This document shows, piece by piece, positions 15,188-22,347 of a DNA stretch of 64,000 nt; the stretch's first letter is position 1, and the number at the start of each line of letters is the position of its first letter. This stretch comes from Kitasatospora viridis. Lineage in GTDB: Bacteria; Actinomycetota; Actinomycetes; Streptomycetales; Streptomycetaceae. The translations under genes and the position numbers were made by a program. The notes below the pieces were generated by a model. That model was not told the origin of the DNA, did no database searches, and was given only the letters and a program-made list of their open reading frames with translations. The stretch covers positions 2,007,501-2,071,500 of the forward strand of contig NZ_VIWT01000001.1 in NCBI RefSeq assembly GCF_007829815.1, read 5' to 3'.

Positions 15188-17481
15188 TCGGCCTCGGCGT
15201 GCGGCTCGCGGTGGGTGGCGGTCGGGAGGCGCTCATCCGGCTGCTGGTCATCGCCGCCGCCGTGGCGATCGGCGTGGGGCTGCTGCTCGGCATGCTGGCC
15301 ACCATGAACGGCGTCAACTCCCAGAACCAGCGCTACGCCTGGCTCAACAGCGCGGTGGACGGCCACCGGCTGGAGGACGGCGGCACGCTGCCGGCCGGCG
15401 CGGACCCGCTCTGGTGGCGGCTCACCCCGGACATGTACCAGGGCAGGCAGATCGGCCGGGTGGACGTCGCCGCCACCGGCCCGCACTCGCCGGTGCCGCC
15501 GGGCATCCCGCGCCTGCCCGCCCCCGGGGAGTACTACGCCTCCCCCGCGCTCGCCAAGCTGCTGGCGACCGTGCCGGCCGCCCAGCTCGGCGACCGCTAC
15601 CCGGGCCACCTGATCGGCACCATCGGCAACTCGGCGCTGCCGGGGCCGGATTCGCTCGCCGTGGTGATCGGCTGGACGCCGGCCGAGCTCTCCACCCAGC
15701 CGCGCGCCGACCAGGTCGGCTCGATCCTGACCCTCCCGCCGCAGGAGTGCGACGGCTGCGTGATCGGCGCCAAGAAGGACACCATGGACCTGATCATCGG
15801 GTCCTCCGCGGTGGCGCTGATCTTCCCGGTGATGATCCTGGTCGGCACCGCGACCCGGCTGGCCGCCGCCCGCCGCGAACAGCGGTTCGCCGCGATGCGG
15901 CTGGTCGGGGCGACGCCCCGGCAGGTCTCGGTGCTCGCCGCCGTGGAGTCGATGCTCGGCGCGGTGCTCGGGACGGGCGCCGGGTTCCTGGTCTACCTGG
16001 CCCTGCGACCCGCCATCAGCGGCCTGAACGTCACCATGACGCCGTTCTTCGACGGCGACCTCTCGCTCGGCACGGTGGACGTGCCGGCGGTGGCCCTCGG
16101 GGTGCCCGTGGCGGCGGCCGTCGCGGCGCTGGTCTCGCTGCGCCGGGTGCGGATCTCGCCGCTCGGGGTCAGCCGGCGCGCCACGCCGAAGCCGCCGCGC
16201 GCCTGGCGGGTGCTGCCGATGGCGCTCGGGGTGGCCGAGTTGGCGTACTTCATCGGCCGCCGGCCGGACGGCTCGGACGCCCAGATGCTCGCCTACATGC
16301 CCGGCATGCTGCTGATCATCGGCGGCCTGGTCTTCGCCGGGCCGTGGCTGACCATGGCCGGCGCCCGGCTGCTGGCCCGGCTCAGCGGCTCCCCGTCGGT
16401 GCTGATCGCCGGGCGGCGGCTGGCCGACGACCCGAAGGCCGGGTTCCGTTCGGTCAGCGGGCTGGTGCTGGCGCTCTGCGTCACCACCGGGACGGTCGGC
16501 ATCATGACCTCGTTGAACGACGAGCGCGGCATGCCCCGCATCGGCTCCGCCGCCACCCGGACCGCCATCACCAACACCCTGCTGGACAACAGCCTGGCGA
16601 CCAACTACGTCGACGGCGTCCCGCAGGATCCGGCGGCGCCGCTGTCGGCCTCGGCGATGTCCGCGCTCCAAGCGGTCCCGGGCGTCACCGGGGTGCTGGT
16701 GCTCCACACCAACCCGCTGGGCACCCGCGACCCGGCCCCGGGGCGGAACGGTGAACCGAGCCCCCTCACCGCGGCACTCGCCGACTGCCGGCAGCTGGCC
16801 GCCGTCGCCGCCTTCCACACCTGCGCGCCGGGAGCCGAAACCGCCTCCGTGCCGCCGGACTTCGACGGCTACGGGGTGGACCTCGGCAACAACTGGCCGA
16901 CCCAGTGGCAGGCCGCCGCGATGCCCGCCGCGCAGCTGGCGGACCTGCCGGTGAGCGAGATCCTGGTCGGCACCGACGGCTCCAGCGCCGCCCTGGAGCA
17001 GAGCCGCACGCTGCTGATGAAGCTGTACCCGCGGCCGATGGTGCCGTGGAGCCTCTCGGAGCTGCGGGACGACATCAACACGGAGCTGGCCGGCTTCCAG
17101 CAACTGGCCGCCGTGATCATGCTGGTGAGCCTGGTGGTGGCCGGGTGCAGCCTGGCGGTCGGGGTGGCCGGCGGACTCACCGAGCGGCGGCGGCCGTTCA
17201 GCCTGCTGCGACTGACCGGTACTCAACTCTCGGTGCTGCGAAGGACGGTACTGCTGGAGAGCGCGGTTCCGCTGCTCCTGGTGTCGGCGCTCGCGATCGG
17301 CATGGGTTTCGTGGCCGCCCAGCTCTTCCTGCAGGCGCAGTTGGGCTACTCGGTGCGCGCGCCCGGGAGCCTCTACTACGTCACGGTGGCGCTCGGTCTG
17401 GCGGTCTCGCTCGCGGTGATCGCCTCCACCCTGCCGCTGCTGCGGCGGATCACCGGTCCGGAGTCGGCGCGCAACGACTGA
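15184..17481 (+). CDS. FtsX-like ABC permease, two FtsX domains
   Basis: 765 residues starting at a GTG coupled to the ATPase. One N-terminal TM helix is followed by a periplasmic-type extracellular domain and a first FtsX domain (about 200-350, with ATRLAAARREQRFAAMRLVGATPRQV). A second extracellular domain and a second FtsX domain (about 640-765, with GLTERRRPFSLLRLTGTQL) follow. The internal duplication with the RRE-x-x-x-x-LRL-x-G coupling helices is the classical actinobacterial mechanotransmission type. Likely exports or senses a peptide or lipid under PadR control. Confidence 0.88.
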   Translation: MIGLGVRLAVGGGREALIRLLVIAAAVAIGVGLLLGMLATMNGVNSQNQRYAWLNSAVDGHRLEDGGTLPAGADPLWWRLTPDMYQGRQIGRVDVAATGPHSPVPPGIPRLPAPGEYYASPALAKLLATVPAAQLGDRYPGHLIGTIGNSALPGPDSLAVVIGWTPAELSTQPRADQVGSILTLPPQECDGCVIGAKKDTMDLIIGSSAVALIFPVMILVGTATRLAAARREQRFAAMRLVGATPRQVSVLAAVESMLGAVLGTGAGFLVYLALRPAISGLNVTMTPFFDGDLSLGTVDVPAVALGVPVAAAVAALVSLRRVRISPLGVSRRATPKPPRAWRVLPMALGVAELAYFIGRRPDGSDAQMLAYMPGMLLIIGGLVFAGPWLTMAGARLLARLSGSPSVLIAGRRLADDPKAGFRSVSGLVLALCVTTGTVGIMTSLNDERGMPRIGSAATRTAITNTLLDNSLATNYVDGVPQDPAAPLSASAMSALQAVPGVTGVLVLHTNPLGTRDPAPGRNGEPSPLTAALADCRQLAAVAAFHTCAPGAETASVPPDFDGYGVDLGNNWPTQWQAAAMPAAQLADLPVSEILVGTDGSSAALEQSRTLLMKLYPRPMVPWSLSELRDDINTELAGFQQLAAVIMLVSLVVAGCSLAVGVAGGLTERRRPFSLLRLTGTQLSVLRRTVLLESAVPLLLVSALAIGMGFVAAQLFLQAQLGYSVRAPGSLYYVTVALGLAVSLAVIASTLPLLRRITGPESARND

Positions 17482-17601
17482 GCGGCGACTGAGCCGTGGT
17501 GGGGCGGGCGGCGGTCGGGGACGGGGTGGCGGCAGTCGCAGGGGAACTGCCGCCACTTCGCACCGGCGATTCTGCGCGTTCTTGCGCGTTTTGACCGTTC
17601 T

Positions 17602-17613
17602 ATTGACGTCAAT
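17602..17613 (+). promoter_or_regulatory. Palindrome ATTGACGTCAAT before the alpha-galactosidase
   Basis: A perfect 12-bp palindrome 64 bp upstream of the GH27 start, preceded by two copies of TGCGCGTT about 12 bp apart (17574-17590). Sugar-responsive LacI or ROK repressors use short central-CG palindromes of this kind, so carbohydrate control of the gene is possible. No regulator gene is adjacent. Confidence 0.45.
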
Positions 17614-17676
17614 GCGCAGTGACGCTGCACTGGTTGCGCACCAGCTCCCACGTCCCCCCTCCGGAAGGAAGCCGTC

Positions 17677-19380
17677 GTGCCGTCCTCAGCACGCCGCACA
17701 CTCCGTGCTCTGCTGACCGCCACCACTCTGACCGCGGCCGTCCTGGCTGGCGCGCCGCTGGCCGGCGCCGCCCCGGCCCAGCCCGCCGCCGCTCCGTCCC
17801 ACCCCGCCCTGCTCGCCGCCACCCCGCCGATGGGCTGGAACGACTGGGCGCACTACCAGTGCGACATGAACGAGCAGACCATCACCGCCAACGCCGACGC
17901 GCTGGTCTCCTCCGGCCTCGCCGCCAAGGGCTACACCACCGTCACCGTGGACGACTGCTGGATGACCGCGCAGCGGGACTCCGGCGGCCACCTGGTCGCC
18001 GACGCCACCAAGTTCCCGCACGGCATGGCCTGGCTGGGCAGCTACCTGCACAGTCGCGGCCTGAAGTTCGGCATCTACGAGGACGCCGGATCCAGCACCT
18101 GCGGCGGCTACGCCGGCAGCGGGCAGCCCCAGGGCGGAGGTGCCGACCACTTCGCCGAGGACGCCGCCGACTTCGCCGCCTGGGGCGTGGACTACCTCAA
18201 GCTGGACGGCTGCAACGTCTACACCGCCGCCGGCCAGACCCAGGAGCAGGCCTACCGCCAGGCCTACGACGCCGAGTCCGCCGCGCTGGCCGCCAGCGGC
18301 CGGGCGATCACCTTCTCGGAGTCCGCGCCCGCCTACTTCCAGAGCGGCGAGTGGGGCAACCCGAGCTGGTTCTCGGTGCTCGGCTGGGTCGGCGGGGACG
18401 GCCAGCTCTGGCGCGAGGGCTACGACATCGCCACCTACGACAGCACCAACCCGAATGCCTCGCGGTGGAGTTCGGTGCTCAGCAACTACGGCTACAACCG
18501 CTGGATCGGCCGCTACGAGAAGCCCGGCAACTGGAACGACCCCGACTTCCTGATCGCGGGCGACGGCGGCCTGACCGACGACGAGTCCCGCAGCCAGGTG
18601 GCGCTCTGGTCGATGATGTCCGCGCCGATGATCCTCTCCTCGAACGTCGCCCAGCTCACCCCCGCCGGCCTCGCCGCGCTCGGCAACACCGACCTGATCG
18701 CCCTCGACCAGGACTCGCTGGGCCGCCAGGCCGGCGTGGTCTCCACCGACGGCTCGACCGACGTGCTGGCCAAGCCGCTGGCCAACGGCGACCGCGCGGT
18801 CTCGGTGCTGAACCGGACCGGCTCGGCCCGCTCCGTCTCGGTCGCACTCGCCTCCGTGGGCCTGCCGAGCTGCACGGTCAGCGCCAAGGACCTGTGGAGC
18901 GGCGCCAGTTCCACCGTCTCCGGCTCCCTCACGGCCACCGTCCCGGCCCACGGCACGGCCGTCTGGCGGCTCACCCCGAAGGGCTGCGCGACCCCCGTGC
19001 CGACCGGCCAGGTCACCGGCAACGGCGCCAAGTGCATGGACGACTCCGGGAGTGCCACCACCGACGGCAACCCGGTGATCCTCTACGCCTGCACCGGCGG
19101 CGCCAACCAGCGCTGGACCCAGCCCGGCGACGGCACCTTCCGCACCCTCGGCAAGTGCCTCACCGCCGCCGGCACTTCGGCCGGCTCCTCGGCCGTGCTG
19201 AGCAGCTGCACCGGCGCCACCGCCCAGTCCTGGACCGCCCAGCCGGACGGCACCCTGGTCAACGCGGCCGCCTCGCTCTGCCTCGACGTCTACGGCGGCG
19301 GCACGGCGGACGGCACCAAGCTGGACACCTGGACCTGCGGCGCCAACCAGGCCAACCAGGCGTGGTCACTGCCGGTGTGA
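17677..19380 (+). CDS. Secreted GH27 alpha-galactosidase with C-terminal ricin-B lectin (CBM13)
   Basis: 567 residues from a GTG after a GGAAGGAAG site. The signal peptide covers about residues 1-32 (RRTLRALLTATTLTAAVLAG, cleavage after AGAA). The GH27 barrel starts with ATPPMGWNDWAHYQC and has the YTTVTVDDCW strand. The nucleophile is D177 in DYLKLDGC, and D250 in YDIATYD is the likely acid/base. A beta-sandwich follows (about 350-430). The ricin-type trefoil (about 440-567) shows the QxW repeats NQRWTQ, AQSWTA and NQAWSL. It should release galactose from plant galactosides outside the cell, with the lectin binding the polymer. Monocistronic. Confidence 0.92.
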   Translation: MPSSARRTLRALLTATTLTAAVLAGAPLAGAAPAQPAAAPSHPALLAATPPMGWNDWAHYQCDMNEQTITANADALVSSGLAAKGYTTVTVDDCWMTAQRDSGGHLVADATKFPHGMAWLGSYLHSRGLKFGIYEDAGSSTCGGYAGSGQPQGGGADHFAEDAADFAAWGVDYLKLDGCNVYTAAGQTQEQAYRQAYDAESAALAASGRAITFSESAPAYFQSGEWGNPSWFSVLGWVGGDGQLWREGYDIATYDSTNPNASRWSSVLSNYGYNRWIGRYEKPGNWNDPDFLIAGDGGLTDDESRSQVALWSMMSAPMILSSNVAQLTPAGLAALGNTDLIALDQDSLGRQAGVVSTDGSTDVLAKPLANGDRAVSVLNRTGSARSVSVALASVGLPSCTVSAKDLWSGASSTVSGSLTATVPAHGTAVWRLTPKGCATPVPTGQVTGNGAKCMDDSGSATTDGNPVILYACTGGANQRWTQPGDGTFRTLGKCLTAAGTSAGSSAVLSSCTGATAQSWTAQPDGTLVNAAASLCLDVYGGGTADGTKLDTWTCGANQANQAWSLPV

Positions 19381-19400
19381 CCCTGATTCACCGCTGAACG

Positions 19401-19433
19401 CCGGCCGCGGGTGGCTGCACGCCCCGCGGCCGG
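19401..19433. terminator. Convergent-gene hairpin after alpha-galactosidase
   Basis: Perfect 11-bp arms CCGGCCGCGGG (19401-19411) and complement (19423-19433) with an 11-base loop. It lies between the convergent GH27 and lipoprotein genes and can serve both. The 14-mer GCGGCCGGTTCACG is repeated at 19426-19439 and 19446-19459. Confidence 0.65.
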
Positions 19434-19454
19434 TTCACGTGCTTCGCGGCCGGT

Positions 19455-19826
19455 TCACGCGCCGTGCGTGCAGGACTTCGCCACGTCGTCCGCCGCGGCC
19501 GAGACCGGGCCGAGGTCCGGCTGCTTGCCGTCCGCCAGGCCCTGCTGGGCGTTGCGCACCGCCTTGTCCAGGTCCTCGGCCGCCCCGTTGCCCTTGAGCT
19601 TCCCGGCGTCGTCCGCGAGCTTCTTCAACGCGTCCGCGGTCCGCTGCCGGCGCGCCTGGTCGGTCAACTGGCCGACGTTGGTCGCCGAGTCCCCCAGGTC
19701 CTGCACGTCCCCGGCGATACTGATCGCGGTCTTCCCGCAACTCACCGCCTGCTGCGCACTGCTGCACCCCACCAGCGCCGCACCGACCAGCGCCAGCAGC
19801 GCAACCCCTCCGGCCAGCCGCCTCAT
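19455..19826 (-). CDS. Small putative lipoprotein
   Basis: 123 residues. The start chosen at ATG 19826 gives a compact lipoprotein signal, MRRLAGGVALLALVGAALVGC, with lipobox LVGC at residue 21; a longer frame would bury it. The mature part is a charged helical region (LTDQARRQRTADALKKLADDAGKL) with a second Cys near the N-terminus and one near the C-terminus that could form a disulfide. No known domain recognised. Likely anchored on the outer face of the membrane. Confidence 0.8.
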   Translation of the reverse strand: MRRLAGGVALLALVGAALVGCSSAQQAVSCGKTAISIAGDVQDLGDSATNVGQLTDQARRQRTADALKKLADDAGKLKGNGAAEDLDKAVRNAQQGLADGKQPDLGPVSAAADDVAKSCTHGA

Positions 19827-19895
19827 CCCGACCACCCTCCCCCTTGGAGTACTCCCGCCGAGGCTAACAGCCAAGTCGACGCCGCTGACGGCAAT

Positions 19896-20591
19896 TCAGT
19901 TCCCCGGCAGGCCGAGGGTGTCGGCCCACTCCTCCACCGCGTAGCCGAAGAAGTGGTCGGCCGGCTCGATCGTGCCGTTCAGGTGGCCGAAGAGCTCGAA
20001 GCCGACCATGCCGAAGAGCTGGGTCCAGGCCATCACCGTGCGGGCCACCACGGTGATCGGGAGCCCGGGGGCGAACTCCTGGGCGATCTGCGAGAGCTGG
20101 CTGCTCAGCGGGCCGGGCGGGGTGGCCGCAGCGGCGGCGGGGGCGAGCCGGCCGGCGGCGTCGCGGACCACGCCGAGCAGGGCGAGCGGCACCCGGGCGG
20201 CGGCGGCGATGGTCTCCGGCGGCGCGTGGTAGCCGGGCACGGGGGTGCCGTAGAGCAGGGCGTACTCGTGCGGCTTGCTCCGCGCCCAGTCGCGCACCGC
20301 GCCGCACCCCGCGCGCCAGCGGGCCCGGGGCGCCGGACCGGCGGCGGCCACCGCGTGCTCGGCGTGCTCGCCCAGCTCCAGGTAGGCGTCCATGATGAGC
20401 GCGGTCAGCAGGTCGTCCCGGCTGGGGAAGTAGCGGTAGACGGCCGACGACGCCATGCCGAGCGCCCGGGCGACCGCGCGCAGCGAGAGCTGCTGGGCGC
20501 CCTGGTCGGCCAGCTGGCGCCGGGCCTCCTCCTTGATCTCGCGGGTGAGCTCGACGCGTGCCCGCTCGCGGGCTCCCTGAATCGCTGCCAT
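19896..20591 (-). CDS. TetR-family repressor
   Basis: 231 residues from ATG 20591. The HTH lies at about residues 14-58: EIKEEARRQLADQGAQQLSLRAVARALGMASSAVYRYFPSRDDLL. The C-terminal ligand domain matches the TetR_C_33-like group common in Streptomyces (HEYALLYGTPVPGYHAP, then VMAWTQLFGMVGFELFG). It is divergent from the F420-type reductase at 20772. The two operators in between show the same 22-bp pattern, so it probably represses both genes. Confidence 0.9.
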   Translation of the reverse strand: MAAIQGARERARVELTREIKEEARRQLADQGAQQLSLRAVARALGMASSAVYRYFPSRDDLLTALIMDAYLELGEHAEHAVAAAGPAPRARWRAGCGAVRDWARSKPHEYALLYGTPVPGYHAPPETIAAAARVPLALLGVVRDAAGRLAPAAAAATPPGPLSSQLSQIAQEFAPGLPITVVARTVMAWTQLFGMVGFELFGHLNGTIEPADHFFGYAVEEWADTLGLPGN

Positions 20592-20647
20592 GGAGGACAG
20601 CCTGCCACAGACGGGAGCACTGCACACCGAACAGAGCGATGCACGGA

Positions 20648-20726
20648 AACGAGAGCACTGCTCTTGCTTTCCCGTGACGCCCCTGCAAGAGTGGAGGCAA
20701 CGCAAACGAGAGCAGTGATCTCGCTT
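20648..20726. promoter_or_regulatory. Two 22-bp TetR operators
   Basis: AACGAGAGCACTGCTCTTGC at 20648 onward and AACGAGAGCAGTGATCTCGC at 20705 onward are copies of one imperfect palindrome (22 bp each, ending TT). They differ at 3 positions, with centres 57 bp apart. They fill the divergent gap between the TetR and reductase genes and are the obvious repressor sites. Confidence 0.75.
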
Positions 20727-20771
20727 GGAAGCACCGCTCTCATCATGTCCCGCCCGACCGAGGAGCCCGCC

Positions 20772-21233
20772 ATGACCGCCGCGACCACCCAGCGCTACCT
20801 CCGCCCCAAGGGCCCGTCCGTCCCGATCGCCAACCGCATGGTCGCCGCCCTCACCAAGGTCGGCATCAGCATCTGGGGCTCCCGCCTGCTCGCCGTCCGC
20901 GGCCGCAAGTCCGGCGAGTGGCGCACCACCCCCGTCAACGTCCTCACCTTCGAGGGCACCCGCTACCTGGTCGCTCCGCGCGGCCACACCCAGTGGGTCC
21001 GCAACCTCCGCGCCGCCAACACCGGCGAACTCCACCTCGGCCGCCACACCGAACCCTTCACCGCCACCGAACTCCCCGACACCGCCAAGCCCGAAATCCT
21101 GCGCGCCTACCTCCGCCGCTGGAAGTTCGAGGTCGGCGTCTTCTTCGACGGCGTGGACCACACCGCCAGCGACGAGGAACTCCTGCGCATCGCCCCGGGG
21201 TACCCGGTCTTCCGGATCACGCCCGGCGCGTAG
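20772..21233 (+). CDS. F420H2-dependent nitroreductase/quinone reductase family (Ddn-like)
   Basis: 153 residues. The start at 20772 has GAGGAG 8 bp upstream; an in-frame ATG at 20745 is less well placed. The split-beta-barrel Ddn signature is present: LLAVRGRKSGEWRTTPVNVL, then RYLVAPRGHTQWVRNLRAA. Family members use deazaflavin F420 to reduce quinones, nitro compounds or enones. Divergent from its likely repressor. The last 17 bp overlap the convergent membrane gene. Confidence 0.88.
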   Translation: MTAATTQRYLRPKGPSVPIANRMVAALTKVGISIWGSRLLAVRGRKSGEWRTTPVNVLTFEGTRYLVAPRGHTQWVRNLRAANTGELHLGRHTEPFTATELPDTAKPEILRAYLRRWKFEVGVFFDGVDHTASDEELLRIAPGYPVFRITPGA

Positions 21234-22248
21234 TCACCGGGCGGGCGCGACCGGCCCGGTAGCCCCGCAGCGGGACGCTCCAGATCCACCCGCCGAGGAC
21301 CGCGAGCAGCACGACGCCCCCGAGCGTCCCCTTCAGGTAGTCGTAGCCGCCCCCCGGTACGAAGACCTGCTCGGAGTCCCCCTCGTCGAGGGCCGCAGCC
21401 GTCTGACCGTCCGTCATGTCCTTCGGGCCGCCGTGCAGCGTCACGTGCTCCCGGGCAAGGGACCCATCAGTCGACGCGAAGCTGCCGAAGATCGCACAGC
21501 TGCTCGACTGCTGATGGCACCCGAGATCCGTGGCCGTGAAGGTCCCGGGCTTCCCCTCGTTCAGATGCACCTTCCAGGTCGGCACGGCAGCGCCCAGCAG
21601 AACGGCGCCGAAGATGACCCAGAGAATGATTCCGGCCGCGTACCGCCACATCATCTTGACCGCCCATACGCGATTGAACAGGTACCTCCCGTTTTCGCTC
21701 CTCTCGACTTCCCTCTCCTGCTCGGCATCCAGCACCGACTGCGGGACCTCGGGATCCAGCCGCACATGCGGTGCGAGCTCCAGCAAGGTGCCCTCAAGCC
21801 GCCCGCGCTCCGGCAGCCAGCCACTCAGGGGAATCCCTACGGCAAACCCCTCCGCCTGCTGCGGCGACTCGACGGAGAACTCGTCCGGGGCCGCCAGGGC
21901 ACCGGTTCCCTCGATCTTCAGGAACGGTGTCCGACGGTCCTGGCCAACCACCTCAACGATGGAAATCCGCTGAACCTGCTGCCACGGCACCAGGAGCGCA
22001 GGGGAGAACACCGACGGCTTGCGCAGGGCGAGCCGGATGCCCTTGGCATCGGCCCGGAGTGCGGTCCGGCAACACGCCAGCAAGTAGAGGGTCCGCAGCC
22101 CGAAACCGAGCATGCCCACGGCCGCCGGCGCGACCACCCACCACGGCAGGCCGACGAAGCCGGCGCTGACTGAAGCCAGAAATCCTGTCAGGAACCCGGG
22201 AAGGCTCTCCCGCGGCGCGTAGTTGCCCAGCTTGCCGAACCGACTCAT
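21217..22248 (-). CDS. Membrane protein with PH-like and extracytoplasmic domain, downstream of RHS gene
   Basis: 343 residues from ATG 22248 (GAGGAG 6 bp before; a GTG at 22254 is the alternative). Hydrophobic segments lie at about 15-60 (two helices), about 200-225 (AAGIILWVIFGAVLLGAAV) and about 310-328 (GVVLLAVLGGWIW). The cytosolic stretch between (WQQVQRISIVEVVGQDRR) resembles a bacterial PH domain. The segment CHQQSSSCAIFGSFASTDGS with two Cys should be outside. Base composition is less G+C-rich than the neighbours: 21601-21660 has 35 of 60. It lies just after the RHS gene, where an immunity gene would sit, but a strong hairpin separates them. Function unknown. Confidence 0.75.
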   Translation of the reverse strand: MSRFGKLGNYAPRESLPGFLTGFLASVSAGFVGLPWWVVAPAAVGMLGFGLRTLYLLACCRTALRADAKGIRLALRKPSVFSPALLVPWQQVQRISIVEVVGQDRRTPFLKIEGTGALAAPDEFSVESPQQAEGFAVGIPLSGWLPERGRLEGTLLELAPHVRLDPEVPQSVLDAEQEREVERSENGRYLFNRVWAVKMMWRYAAGIILWVIFGAVLLGAAVPTWKVHLNEGKPGTFTATDLGCHQQSSSCAIFGSFASTDGSLAREHVTLHGGPKDMTDGQTAAALDEGDSEQVFVPGGGYDYLKGTLGGVVLLAVLGGWIWSVPLRGYRAGRARPVTTRRA

Positions 22249-22264
22249 CGACACTCCTCAATCC

Positions 22265-22307
22265 CGACTGCACGGGGCGCAGAGCAAGTCTGCGCCCCGT
22301 GCAGTCG
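22265..22307 (-). terminator. Strong hairpin between RHS gene and following membrane gene
   Basis: Perfect 19-bp arms (22265-22283 and 22289-22307; arm CGACTGCACGGGGCGCAGA) with a 5-base loop, 41 bp after the RHS stop and 17 bp before the next start. It should end the RHS transcript. Confidence 0.8.
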
Positions 22308-22347
22308 CCTCAGCGGGTTTCGCCGGCTTCTGGCGCCGGCATGACGG

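Noticed and set aside
21217..22248. Firm assignment of this gene as RHS immunity protein
   Set aside because: Position and composition fit, but the terminator between the genes and lack of a known family prevent a confident call; kept as a hypothesis only.
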